From the NCBI RefSeq assembly GCF_030062155.1, contig NZ_CP118268.1, positions 62,001-126,000 on the forward strand: a stretch of 64,000 bases of DNA, written 5' to 3'. Below the pieces are notes generated by a model. That model was not told the origin of the DNA and did no database searches. It saw only the letters and a list, made by a program, of their open reading frames with translations. Source of the stretch: Pantoea sp. Lij88. Its GTDB lineage: Bacteria; Pseudomonadota; Gammaproteobacteria; Enterobacterales; Enterobacteriaceae. A program made the position numbers and the translations under genes. Shown piece after piece: positions 46,416-56,344 of the stretch (position 1 is its first letter; each line of letters opens with the position of its first letter).

Positions 46416-47885
46416 ATGAACAATCAACCTCCTGAAAAACCAGGGTCAGAGGGTAGCGAGCAGGTGATAAGCCTGGCGGAGGAAACCGTTGATATCGCTA
46501 AACAGCGGGTCATCGACGGTCATGTCAGGGTTACCCGACAGGTCACCGAGCATCAGCAGAAAATTGCACTGATGCTCCGGCATCAGACAGCGGAAATCGA
46601 TCGCATTCCTAAGTCGGAGCGGCTGGCTGAAATGCCGGACATCCGTGAAGAAAACGGCGTGCTGATCATTCCGATCGTCGAAGAGGAAATCGAGATTGTT
46701 CGTCACCTGGTGCTGAAAGAGGAGTGGCATATCCGCAAGGTTGTCAGCGAGGAAGCCACAGAACAGGTTGTCTCCCTGCGCAAACAGCACGCTCATCTTA
46801 CCCGTATACCCTATCCAGAGCCGTCCGAATCCATCACCGAGGAACACATCATGGCGCGTGAAACAATCGTAACAATGTTCAGCAATCTCTCACTGGCAGA
46901 AGGTGCAAAGCGTAACCTGATTAAGGCCGGGTTCCTGGATGATGACATTGATATCATCTCCGGTGATCGCCTGCGTACCGAAGGTCACGAAGCCCGTCAC
47001 CCTGGCTTCTGGCAGCGCCTGTTTGGTAATACGCTGGAAGAGGATCAGGCTGAAGTTTATGAAGACGCGATGCGTACCGGCGGTGTGGTGCTGTCGCTGC
47101 GGGCCGATGAAGATGAGTTACCGCGCGCACTGGGCATTCTGGATGCGCATGAAGAGCTGACTGAGCGCAGCGCGGCCTTACCTGATGATTATGCGCCAGG
47201 TTACGCGACCAGTGATGGCCTGACGGCGCCTGCCAGTGGAACGCTTTCAGAGAGTGAAGCGGTCGATCCGCTTCAACCTCATCGCGGCGTTGCCCGCACC
47301 GCGCTGACGGGCGATGAGAGTGACGAAGATGTGCTGCGTCTGGCCGAAGAGCGACTGGAAGTGGGTAAACGTCTGGTCAGCGAAGGGTCTACCCGCGTCC
47401 GCCGCTACACTGTCACCGATCAGGTGTCAGAAAATGTCTCGCTGCATGAGCAGCATGCCGAAATCTTCCGTCGTCCGGTCAGTGAAACGGGCTCACCGGC
47501 TAATGTCGACTGGTCTGAGAAAACCGTCGAAGTTGAAGAGACGCATGAGCAGCCGGTGGTCAATAAGACCGCGCAGATCATTGAAGAAGTGGTGCTGCGC
47601 AAAGAGGCCAGCGATCGGGTTGAAACCATCAATGATTCGGTACGCCGTCAGGAAGTGGATATTGACCATGCCAGTGCCGATCATGCCGGTTCAGAGCCGG
47701 TGACCGGCAATCGTACCGCGACCGATCCGCTGATTGAAAGCACGCGTCAGGCCCGCGCTGAACATGACACACGTCCGTTAACGCCAGGCAGCGAGCCGGC
47801 GCACAAAGAGGGTTTCGTGGAGAAAGCCGGGGATAAGATCGCGGAAGCAACAGAGAAGGTCGAAGACAAGTTTAAAAAGCCGTAA
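46416..47885 (+). CDS. DUF2382/YsnF-type stress-response protein
   Basis: 489 residues. Two DUF2382 domains (~20-135, VIPIVEEEIEIVRHLVLKEEWHIRK; ~305-415, EERLEVGKRLVSEGSTRVRRY...VVLRKE) flank a central GsiB/17M-like domain (~148-230, TIVTMFSNLSLAEGAKRNLIKAGFLDDDIDIIS). The C-terminal ~75 residues are hydrophilic and probably disordered. Proteins of this kind rise in general stress responses of soil and plant bacteria; the biochemical role is unknown. Monocistronic with a strong terminator. Confidence 0.9.
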   Translation: MNNQPPEKPGSEGSEQVISLAEETVDIAKQRVIDGHVRVTRQVTEHQQKIALMLRHQTAEIDRIPKSERLAEMPDIREENGVLIIPIVEEEIEIVRHLVLKEEWHIRKVVSEEATEQVVSLRKQHAHLTRIPYPEPSESITEEHIMARETIVTMFSNLSLAEGAKRNLIKAGFLDDDIDIISGDRLRTEGHEARHPGFWQRLFGNTLEEDQAEVYEDAMRTGGVVLSLRADEDELPRALGILDAHEELTERSAALPDDYAPGYATSDGLTAPASGTLSESEAVDPLQPHRGVARTALTGDESDEDVLRLAEERLEVGKRLVSEGSTRVRRYTVTDQVSENVSLHEQHAEIFRRPVSETGSPANVDWSEKTVEVEETHEQPVVNKTAQIIEEVVLRKEASDRVETINDSVRRQEVDIDHASADHAGSEPVTGNRTATDPLIESTRQARAEHDTRPLTPGSEPAHKEGFVEKAGDKIAEATEKVEDKFKKP

Positions 47886-47920
47886 TGCTGTCACGGTGAT
47901 TGTCACATCTCATGCCTGAA

Positions 47921-47942
47921 AACCCGTCTCTGACGGGTTTTT
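47921..47942 (+). terminator. terminator of DUF2382 gene
   Basis: AACCCGTC, loop TCT, GACGGGTT, then TTT. Confidence 0.85.
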
Positions 47943-48522
47943 CTCGTTAAGGGTACGTTTTGAATTAAATCCCCGTCGCCGCACATCCTTTAAGCTTTGT
48001 TCATCCGGAATGGCCATCATTCCTTCGAACGCCGCAGGGTTTTAAGGACCGGTTCAGACCGGCAGATTTTCTGAGTAAAATCGGGTGGTATTTGATATTA
48101 AGGGAAATCAGCCTGATCACTGCCGTGGCTTACAGGTTTCAGGCGGTCTGCATTAAAATTTGCAGGTACGCACGCCGAATACGACAAAATAAATCCGCTC
48201 GCATCACTTATAGGCTCAGCCCAATCCGAAAGGATAAGCACCCCTTGACTGAAACCCGCCCTGTGCGGGTTTTCTATTTCATGCGGTTCGTTATTGAATC
48301 CTGTTCCAGCCAGATCTGTGACGGCATAAACCACAACGCCCCAGACCGGCAAGTCCTGAATCAGCCGCCCCGCGTTGTGAACACCGCGATCCCTGACTAC
48401 CCTTGCTGTTGTTTCTATCCCCAAACGGGCCGGATAGCCCGAACGCCGGGTGAGATCTGCAATTTTAAGTCATTCACGGCAGACGATCCTGCATCTGCCG
48501 TGCATTATTAAACAGGGTAATC
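47943..48522. other. intergenic region with a second terminator
   Basis: A 139-codon frame starting at 48092 runs straight through a terminator and has odd composition, so it is not called. The region between the two terminators (47943-48273) could encode a small RNA. The rest should contain the promoter of the UvrA2-like gene. Confidence 0.4.
48252..48273 (+). terminator. orphan terminator upstream of uvrA-like gene
   Basis: AAACCCGC (48252-48259), loop CCTGT, GCGGGTTT (48265-48272), followed by T and C. No gene lies between it and the previous terminator. Confidence 0.7.
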
Positions 48523-51060
48523 ATGCCAGAACAACGCAAGGCCGATCATTACCGCGCTGATGAGCACATCGACCCTTATGTCTCGGTACAGGGTGCAAGA
48601 ACACATAATCTCAAAGACGTTTCGCTGCGGTTTCCCCGCAATGCCATGGTGGTGTTCACCGGGGTTTCTGGCTCCGGTAAGTCGTCACTGGCCTTTGATA
48701 CCCTCTATGCGGAAGCTCAGCGCCGGTTTATCGAGTCGGTATCGCCCCATGCCCGCCGCTTAATCGATCAGGCCGCTGCGCCGGATGTGGATAACATTGA
48801 CGGGCTTCCGCCTGCGGTGGCGCTTCAGCAGAGCCGGGCTGGCGCGCAGGAGCGTTCCACCGTGGGCAGCCTTACCCGCATCTCTGTCACACTGCGCCTG
48901 CTGTTCTCCCGTGCAGGCGTAAGACCTGACGGTGTTCCCTTTATGACTGCCGATTATTTCTCGCCTAATAATCCTGAAGGGGCCTGTCCGCATTGCCAGG
49001 GACTGGGAAGAGTTCACACCGTCAAAACCGAGTCGATGGTGCCGGATGTCTCACTGAGCATCCGGCAGGGCGCTATCGCTTCATGGCCCAGAGGCTGGCA
49101 TAACAAAAACCTTCGCAGCATCCTTGAGACGCTGGGCTACGATGTCGATGCGCCCTGGCATACGCTTTCAGCTCGTGACCAGCAGTGGATCCTGCTGACT
49201 GACGAACAGCCCTCGGTGCCGATTTTTGCTGGTCTGAACGCAGAGCAGCGTGAAAAAGCGCTGGCGGCAGGCGAAGAGCCCGCGTATACCGGCACATACA
49301 CCAGTGCAGCAAAAATCGTATTGCAGAGTTACTCGGGTGGCAGTGAGACAACAAAGAAACGGCTGGCGCGTTTTGTGACGGTCACGCCCTGTTCCGAATG
49401 CCACGGTAAACGGCTTAACCGTAACGCGCTGTCCGTGACCTTTGCCGGTCATGACATTGCCAGTCTGAGTGAGCTGTCGGTCGCTGAGCTTGCGGAACTG
49501 CTGAAGCCTTATGCGGCGGGCACCTCACCGGACCTGCCTGGTGAGGCGGCATTGCGTGAGGCAGTGATCCGGATGGCGTCGGATATTGCGATGCGGCTTG
49601 ATCAGCTGGAAACGCTGGGTCTGGGGCATCTGGCACCCGGTCGGCGCACCACCATGCTCTCATCCGGCGAGCTGCAGCGCGTGCGTCTGGCAACTCAGCT
49701 GATTTCACGGCTGTTTGGCGTGCTTTATGTGCTGGATGAGCCTTCAGCTGGCCTGCATCCTGACGATGTCAAAGCGCTGCTGGCGTCCCTGAAAAATCTG
49801 GTGCGTGCAGGTAATTCGCTGGTGGTGGTTGAGCATAACCTCGATCTCATCGCCGAGGCAGACTGGCTCATCGAGGTTGGCCCCGGTCCGGGAACGCATG
49901 GCGGTGATATTGTCTATAACGGCGAACCAGCAGGACTCGAAGACGTCAGTGCATCACCGACCTCGGCCTATCTCTTTTCCCGCCACTACACCGGACTGCG
50001 TCAGCGTCGACCTGCCGAGAGCTGGCTCCGCTTTGAACAGGTCTGTTGCAACAATATTGCCGGAATGGATATCGCCATCCCGCTGGGGAGAATGACGGCA
50101 GTTACTGGCGTGTCCGGCTCGGGTAAATCGACACTTCTGAATCGCGTGCTTCCGGAAATGCTCGGACGGTTTGACAAAACGCCGGATATCGAGGAGGCCG
50201 ACGAAGAGGATCTGGTGCCGGACGTTAAGGGGCAGGTTGTCAGCGGAAGTGACGCCATCGGCCGCCTGGTCAGAATCGACCAGCGTCCTATCGGGCGCAC
50301 GCCACGCTCAAATCTGGCGACTTACACCGGATTTTTCGACATCGTCCGCAGACTGTTTGCCGACACCCCCGCCGCGAAGGCTAAAGGATTCAGCGCCAGC
50401 CGGTTCTCATTCAACCTGCCTGCGGGACGCTGTCCCGCCTGTGAAGGGCAGGGACAGATTTCGATTGAGCTGCTCTTCATGCCCAGCGCCACGGCAACCT
50501 GCTCGGTCTGCGCGGGCAGTCGTTATAACCCCGAGACGCTGGAGGTGAAGTGGAATAACCTGACCATAGCGGACGTGCTTAATCTCACCGTGGACGACGC
50601 TACTGAGGTGTTTCAGGGGTATGACGGGATCCAGCGGTCGCTGTCGGCCCTGACGTCGCTGGGGCTGGGATACCTGACGCTGGGTCAGCCCGCCACTGAG
50701 CTGTCCGGTGGAGAGTGTCAGCGCATCAAGCTCGCCTGGGAACTGCAGCGCGTCCAGCGGACGTCCACGCTCTATCTGCTTGATGAACCGTCGACAGGCC
50801 TGCACCCGTCTGACATGGATAAGCTGCTGATTGTGCTGGATGAACTCGTGAAACGCGGTCACACCGTGGTCATGGCGGAACACACTATGCGCATTGTGGC
50901 AGAGGCGGACTGGGTAATTGATCTGGGTCCCGGTTCGGGGCTGAAAGGCGGAAGGATTGTCTCATCCGGTTCACCGGAAGCAGTGAGCACCTCCGCAGAG
51001 AGTCTGACCGCACCCTGGCTTTCCGCGCAGCTGAAAAAGAGGGCGGGCGATCCGGCGTAA
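48523..51060 (+). CDS. UvrA2-like excinuclease ATPase lacking UvrB-binding domain
   Basis: 845 residues (UvrA has ~940) behind AGGGTAATC. Two ABC ATPase halves: Walker [10 protein letters not shown] (~47-55) with [14 protein letters not shown] and [13 protein letters not shown]; and a second GVSGSGKST with [15 protein letters not shown] and [13 protein letters not shown]. Zinc-finger Cys pairs are CPHCQG (155-158), [10 protein letters not shown] and CPACEG...CSVCAG. After Walker A only ~100 residues precede CPHC, against ~215 in E. coli UvrA: the UvrB-binding insert is missing. This is the class II/UvrA2 form, linked to drug tolerance or unknown DNA transactions rather than standard excision repair. 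Confidence 0.9.
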   Translation: MPEQRKADHYRADEHIDPYVSVQGARTHNLKDVSLRFPRNAMVVFTGVSGSGKSSLAFDTLYAEAQRRFIESVSPHARRLIDQAAAPDVDNIDGLPPAVALQQSRAGAQERSTVGSLTRISVTLRLLFSRAGVRPDGVPFMTADYFSPNNPEGACPHCQGLGRVHTVKTESMVPDVSLSIRQGAIASWPRGWHNKNLRSILETLGYDVDAPWHTLSARDQQWILLTDEQPSVPIFAGLNAEQREKALAAGEEPAYTGTYTSAAKIVLQSYSGGSETTKKRLARFVTVTPCSECHGKRLNRNALSVTFAGHDIASLSELSVAELAELLKPYAAGTSPDLPGEAALREAVIRMASDIAMRLDQLETLGLGHLAPGRRTTMLSSGELQRVRLATQLISRLFGVLYVLDEPSAGLHPDDVKALLASLKNLVRAGNSLVVVEHNLDLIAEADWLIEVGPGPGTHGGDIVYNGEPAGLEDVSASPTSAYLFSRHYTGLRQRRPAESWLRFEQVCCNNIAGMDIAIPLGRMTAVTGVSGSGKSTLLNRVLPEMLGRFDKTPDIEEADEEDLVPDVKGQVVSGSDAIGRLVRIDQRPIGRTPRSNLATYTGFFDIVRRLFADTPAAKAKGFSASRFSFNLPAGRCPACEGQGQISIELLFMPSATATCSVCAGSRYNPETLEVKWNNLTIADVLNLTVDDATEVFQGYDGIQRSLSALTSLGLGYLTLGQPATELSGGECQRIKLAWELQRVQRTSTLYLLDEPSTGLHPSDMDKLLIVLDELVKRGHTVVMAEHTMRIVAEADWVIDLGPGSGLKGGRIVSSGSPEAVSTSAESLTAPWLSAQLKKRAGDPA

Positions 51061-51103
51061 GCGGATTACACGGGATAACGATGCCGCTGAAACGGCCGCA
51101 TCA

Positions 51104-51129
51104 GGGCTCAGAAGTCAGCTTCTGAGCCC
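51104..51129. terminator. hairpin after uvrA-like gene
   Basis: GGGCTCAGAAG pairs with CTTCTGAGCCC around a 4-base loop. It lies between convergent genes; no T run. Confidence 0.6.
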
Positions 51130-51236
51130 GTCAAATCTTAACCTCGAAGATTATCACTGCTGGCAATGTTTAATCCGCCACACCCTGGCGGCCTGATAGC
51201 GGAATATCGGTAAGATAATGCCATCAGTTGAACTCA

Positions 51237-52076
51237 TCAGCGCAGCGGCGCATTAACCTGCAACGCATCCAGCTCGCGCGCATCGTGACTGCAGAAAAAG
51301 GTGATTTCGCCGCCGCGCTGGCAGGAGAGTTCACGGAGTCGCTGCTGGTTGTGGCGCCTGGCCTCGTTGTCCATCGCCATCATCCACTGGTAAAAGCGCA
51401 GTCCTGGCGTGCAGTGCCGCGTCGGTTGCCGCATTTCGCCGCGGTAGAACCAGGCATCGCCGCCGTGCAGCAGCCAGCCCTCGGGTTGCTGAATGGCAAT
51501 GCCTGCATGGCCCGGCGTATGGCCCGCCAGCGGCACCAGTAAAATCTCCGGCGGTAGGTCACGCAGGCCGTTAACCGCCTCGAAACCAAACCACTTTTCA
51601 CCCTGCGGCTGATAGGTCTCCCAGTTGCTGATACCCCCCCATTGTCCGGGACGATAGCGCTCGCGCGACAGCCAGCTATGACGCTGGTGGGCGGTATCAA
51701 CCTCCTGCTGCATCAGATGGATGCGCGCCTGCGGAAAATCGGTCAGTCCGCCCGCGTGATCAAAATCGAGATGAGTCAGAATAATATGCCGCACATCATC
51801 AGCCCGGAAACCCAGCGCCCTTATCTGTGACAGGGCAGTGAGCTCGCTGCGGCGCTGAATGTTATTCAGCGCCCGGAAAAAGCCGGACAGGCGACTGCCG
51901 GGCGTATGAATATCCTGACAACCAAAGCCGGTATCCACCAGCACCAGCCCGCTCCGGTCTGTCTCTATCAGCAGGCAGTGACACACCAGATGCGCCTTCA
52001 GGCCTTTACTGAATCCATCGTAGAATGCGCCGCCCATCGGGCACATACAGCCACAGTTAAGATGGTGAATTTTCAT
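51237..52076 (-). CDS. MBL-fold hydrolase, lactonase-like
   Basis: 279 residues behind GGAGGCCCG. The metal motif LTHLDFDHAGG (~104-114) is the HxDxDH signature shared with AHL lactonases such as AiiA, with further ligands in AGHTPGHAG (~191), LHGGDAWFY (~207) and a C-terminal CSHD. N-acyl-homoserine lactone cleavage is possible, but other lactone or ester substrates fit equally. Monocistronic; a hairpin separates it from the transporter gene. Confidence 0.82.
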   Translation of the reverse strand: MKIHHLNCGCMCPMGGAFYDGFSKGLKAHLVCHCLLIETDRSGLVLVDTGFGCQDIHTPGSRLSGFFRALNNIQRRSELTALSQIRALGFRADDVRHIILTHLDFDHAGGLTDFPQARIHLMQQEVDTAHQRHSWLSRERYRPGQWGGISNWETYQPQGEKWFGFEAVNGLRDLPPEILLVPLAGHTPGHAGIAIQQPEGWLLHGGDAWFYRGEMRQPTRHCTPGLRFYQWMMAMDNEARRHNQQRLRELSCQRGGEITFFCSHDARELDALQVNAPLR

Positions 52077-52193
52077 CGGGCCTCCATAGTCTCTTCGGCA
52101 AAAGTGCCGCGTAGCGCGCGTCTGTCCGGCGTGCTACTTATCAGCATGGCTATAGAGTGTAGAGAGGGTTGTAACAACAGGCGAAGCGGTGAA

Positions 52194-52226
52194 GCGGATA
52201 ACCGGGCAAAAAAGCCGGTTATCCGC
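52194..52226 (-). terminator. hairpin after the CitMHS gene
   Basis: GCGGATAACCGG pairs with CCGGTTATCCGC (12 bp) around a 9-base A-rich loop, 15 bp past the transporter stop. No T run after the stem on the minus strand. Confidence 0.5.
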
Positions 52227-52240
52227 CAGAAAGCAGAGGG

Positions 52241-53554
52241 TTAACTGTGAAACAGCGGGAAAGCACCGGTCAGCAGACCGCCCGCCATCAGCACCAGACT
52301 GACCAGAATCCCCCACTTGATCGCAAAGCGCTGGTGGTCGCCGATATCGACCTTCGCCAGTCCCACCAGCAGGTAGACCGACGGCACCAGCGGGCTCAGC
52401 AGGTGGAAAGGCTGACCAACAATTGAAGCGCGGGCGATCTCTTCGGCAGTAATGCCATAGCTGGCCGCCGTCTGAGCGATAACCGGCAGGATGCCAAAGT
52501 AGAACGCATCATTCGACATGAAGAAGGTGAATGGCAGGCTGACCAGCGCGGTGAATACCGCCAGGTACGGCCCGAAGCTGTGCGGGATCACTGCCAGCAG
52601 ACTCTTCGCCATTGCATCCACCATGCCGGTGCCGGAGAGGATACCGGTGAAAATACCGGCGGCAAAAATCAGCGCGGTGACCGCCAGCACGTTACCGGCA
52701 TGGGAGCTGATGCGGGCTTTCTGCTCCTCCAGCGTCGGATAGTTGAGCATCACAGCAATCGCGAACGCCAGCATAAACAGGATCTGAATCGGCATTAAAC
52801 CAATCACCAGCAGCACCAGCAGCACGGTGGTCAGGATGAAGTTAGGCCAGAACATCTTCGGACGACGGTTGGCGGCGCACTCTTCGGCATCGCCCAGACC
52901 CAGCTCAATGTTGTCGAGATGGTGATCTTTCATGGTCATTACGCCTAACCGCTTACGCTCACGCAGGCCAAACAGCACCGCCATCGCCACCAGGCTGACG
53001 CAGGCAAAGAACATGGCTGGCAGCATCGGTATAAAGATGTCCAGTGCGTCAATGCGCAGGGCCGCCGCTGCACGGGCCGTCGGGCCGCCCCAGGGGGAGA
53101 GGTTCATGATGCCGCTGGCGAGGTTGACCAGACAGGTCATCATCAGCACGTTCATGCCCAGCCGGTGATAGAGCGGCAGGAACGCGGCGATAGCAATCAT
53201 GTAAGTGGTCGAGCTGTCACCATCCAGTGAGACCAGTAGCGTCAGTATCGCCGTTCCGACCAGCACTTTCAGGGGATCGCCGCGCACCATCCGGAGAATA
53301 AAGCGCACCAGCGGGTCAAACAGGCCGGCATCGATCATCAGACCGAAGTAGAGAATGGAGAAGGTCAGCATCACGCCGGTAGGCGCCAGCTTTTTGACGC
53401 CATCCAGCATCATGTCACCCAGCCCTGCGTAAAAACCCCCAATCAGCGCAAAGATGGTGGGTATCAGGATCAGCGCAATCAAGGCTGACATGCGTTTGGT
53501 CATGATTAAATACATGAAGCAAACGACCATCGTAAAACCCAGTATTGTCAGCAA
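52241..53554 (-). CDS. CitMHS-family citrate/divalent-metal:proton symporter
   Basis: 437 residues starting at TTG 53554 (LLTILGFTMVVCFMYLIMTKRM) with GAGGG eight bases upstream. About twelve hydrophobic segments. Conserved features include DGDSSTTYMIAIAAFLPLY and LVNLASGIMNLSPWGGPTARAAAALRID, both typical of CitM/CitH, which carry citrate as a Mg or Ca complex. The divergent upstream region is AT-rich. It may feed citrate carbon into the nearby butanediol pathway, but that is inference. Confidence 0.9.
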   Translation of the reverse strand: MLTILGFTMVVCFMYLIMTKRMSALIALILIPTIFALIGGFYAGLGDMMLDGVKKLAPTGVMLTFSILYFGLMIDAGLFDPLVRFILRMVRGDPLKVLVGTAILTLLVSLDGDSSTTYMIAIAAFLPLYHRLGMNVLMMTCLVNLASGIMNLSPWGGPTARAAAALRIDALDIFIPMLPAMFFACVSLVAMAVLFGLRERKRLGVMTMKDHHLDNIELGLGDAEECAANRRPKMFWPNFILTTVLLVLLVIGLMPIQILFMLAFAIAVMLNYPTLEEQKARISSHAGNVLAVTALIFAAGIFTGILSGTGMVDAMAKSLLAVIPHSFGPYLAVFTALVSLPFTFFMSNDAFYFGILPVIAQTAASYGITAEEIARASIVGQPFHLLSPLVPSVYLLVGLAKVDIGDHQRFAIKWGILVSLVLMAGGLLTGAFPLFHS

Positions 53555-53858
53555 AATAACAGCCCTCGCATGGCGTAAAAGTAATGAAAAGGTTACGAAA
53601 AGCCAGGAAAATTCAGGTTATTACTTAGCATGGTAACGATTAACCTGTTGTTTTAATTAACCCTGCACTGAAGGATGATATTAAATTGTTGTCAGGATTT
53701 AGCATTTCTTTAACAAAGAAGAGTGATCACGATCATCTTTAAACGAATCTTAAACGAGATTGTGTGACTGGGATCAAAGGGTGACGAAGTGTAACCGGGG
53801 ATGTCGGGCCAGCAGGGGGCTGAATCAGGTGGGCTGGATGCGACAGAAACAGGATAAA
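53555..53858. other. intergenic region between transporter and flagellin
   Basis: Should hold the promoter for the leftward transporter. AT-rich; CACGATCATC-like inverted bases near 53726 could be an operator. No frame. Confidence 0.4.
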
Positions 53859-53882
53859 CGGCTGAGGCAGGATGCTCAGCCG
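53859..53882 (-). terminator. terminator of flagellin gene
   Basis: Minus strand: CGGCTGAG, 8-base loop, CTCAGCCG, then TTTAT. Lies just past the flagellin stop. Confidence 0.75.
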
Positions 53883-53892
53883 GTTAAAGGTA

Positions 53893-55344
53893 TTAATTGC
53901 CTAACAGCTGGATAATCATTTCAGGCGTTTTGTTCGCCATTTTGCTGACGGCCGTCTGGCCCTGCTGAATGATCTGGTTGCGTGCCAGCTGGCTGGCTTC
54001 TTCAGCATAGTCCGCATCCTGTATGCGGCTACGAGCCGCTGAGGTATCCACGCCCTGCTGGGCCAGCACATTACGGTTCGATTCGTAGCGGTTTATCTTC
54101 GCGCCATAGGTCGACTGATAACTGCTGATTTTCGCCAGCGCGCTATCCAGTGCCTTCATGGTGCCGGAGATGTCATCACTGTTCAGCAGCGTGGTGTTAT
54201 TCAGCCCCAGCGTTTTGGTGTCTGACGGCGTAGCGGGGATGCTATCCGACTGCACGGGCTGACCATAATCGGCGCTGGTAACCACTTCCAGAGGGCGACT
54301 CTCATGTGGCGGCGTGGCGGGTATACCTTTGGGTTCCGGCAGCAATCCCCAGGTCAGATTACCGGTGAAGGAGCCATTGCCCACGACCACTACAATCAAA
54401 TCTTCGTTTACGGTATCCAGCGTGATGCGCTCAAGCCGGTTACTGGTAATGGTCCCGTTATTGAAATCGCCGCTGGCAACATCCTCATAACGGTCGCCGT
54501 CACCGCTATAGGTGATGTTCATGCCGTTGTAGGTGCTGCTGTTACTGCCCGCCAGCGCCCAGCTCGGGCCGCCTTCGAGCAGCTGCGAACTGTCATACGC
54601 CGCCCCATTATCAAAACCGTTATTGCTGGTCAGCAGGCGGGTATCCGCGCTCGCCGCATTCGTAATGCCTTTACTGGCCCAGGTGTAGTCGGGCGCGCTG
54701 CCGTCCAGCGGGGTACCGACCAGATGTTTACCATCGCGGGTAAAAAGCTGGAGATCGTCATCCATACCCAGCGAGTCGATGGTGATGCTTATCGATGTTG
54801 AGCCTGCCGGAATATAGGCCAGCGGGATCACACCCGAGGTAAAGGAGTAATTCTTACCCGGCACCGGAAACTTCGTGTTGATAGGATCAACATTACCCAG
54901 TTTTGCCGGTGGCAGATCGGGATTATTGGTCGCCAGCGGATAACGCCCGAAAATCTCAGTGTGGTCAGCGATGTCGTTGATGCCTGCCAGAATCTGCTGA
55001 TAGGCACCGTTGACGCTCTGCCGATCCGCGTCCGACAGCGTACCGTTGGCGGCCTGAACCGACAGCGTGCGCGCCTGGATAAGAAGATCGACGATGCTGC
55101 CAAGCCCGCCACTGGCGGTCTGGGAATAGCTGATGGCGTCATTGAGGCCGCGCGCCACCGCTGCATCGGCGTTGATATTGGCCGTCATGCGGTTGGCAAT
55201 GGCCTGACCCGCCGCGTCATCTTTCGCACTGTTAATCCGCATCCCTGATGATAACCGTTCAACCGTTCGTCCCAGAACAGAGTCAGTGCTGTACCGCGTT
55301 TTGTTCGTAATGGCGGCGGGTTCGTTATGGTTAATCGTTAACAT
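53893..55344 (-). CDS. flagellin with atypical central domain
   Basis: 483 residues. The N-terminal D0/D1 helices (ITNKTRYSTDSVLGRTVERLSSGMRINSAKDDAAGQAIANR, to ~150) and C-terminal D1/D0 (SSYQSTYGAKINRYES ... QLARNQIIQQGQTAVSKMANKTPEMIIQLLGN, from ~375) are flagellin-like. The N terminus departs from the usual MAQVINTN (here MLTINHNEP). The middle (~160-350) is not the usual D2/D3: STSISITIDSLGMDDDLQLF, RDGKHLVGTPLDG and ITLDTVNEDLIVVVVGNGSF read like a beta-sandwich of the pre-peptidase C-terminal type. A perfect sigma-28 promoter precedes it. The ribosome-binding site is weak. Confidence 0.92.
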   Translation of the reverse strand: MLTINHNEPAAITNKTRYSTDSVLGRTVERLSSGMRINSAKDDAAGQAIANRMTANINADAAVARGLNDAISYSQTASGGLGSIVDLLIQARTLSVQAANGTLSDADRQSVNGAYQQILAGINDIADHTEIFGRYPLATNNPDLPPAKLGNVDPINTKFPVPGKNYSFTSGVIPLAYIPAGSTSISITIDSLGMDDDLQLFTRDGKHLVGTPLDGSAPDYTWASKGITNAASADTRLLTSNNGFDNGAAYDSSQLLEGGPSWALAGSNSSTYNGMNITYSGDGDRYEDVASGDFNNGTITSNRLERITLDTVNEDLIVVVVGNGSFTGNLTWGLLPEPKGIPATPPHESRPLEVVTSADYGQPVQSDSIPATPSDTKTLGLNNTTLLNSDDISGTMKALDSALAKISSYQSTYGAKINRYESNRNVLAQQGVDTSAARSRIQDADYAEEASQLARNQIIQQGQTAVSKMANKTPEMIIQLLGN

Positions 55345-55376
55345 GGTCGCTTCGAACAGGGAGTGGAGTCTCTGTT

Positions 55377-55403
55377 TTATCGGCAGGATAATAAGCAGCT
55401 TTA
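55377..55403 (-). promoter_or_regulatory. sigma-28 (FliA) promoter of the flagellin gene
   Basis: TAAA-N15-GCCGATAA on the minus strand, a full consensus match, 33 bp before the ATG. Confidence 0.95.
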
Positions 55404-55515
55404 ATCTCTTCGGCGACGAAAACGCAGGGCTGGCGCGGTTAAATGGTCAACAGGCTGATGGCTAACTGTTTTTAAGATAAAAAAAATTAATGTTTAAATC
55501 CGAACAGGAGAGGAA

Positions 55516-55539
55516 CCTGCTGCGCCGGAACGCAGCAGG
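55516..55539 (-). terminator. terminator of the bud operon
   Basis: CCTGCTGCG pairs with CGCAGCAGG around a 6-base loop; a short T-containing tail follows on the minus strand. Confidence 0.6.
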
Positions 55540-55549
55540 CGAGGGCAAA

Positions 55550-56344
<795 letters not shown>

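Noticed and set aside
48092..48511. 139-codon frame upstream of the UvrA2-like gene
   Set aside because: Passes through a clear terminator at 48252-48273, has no Shine-Dalgarno and no recognisable domain.
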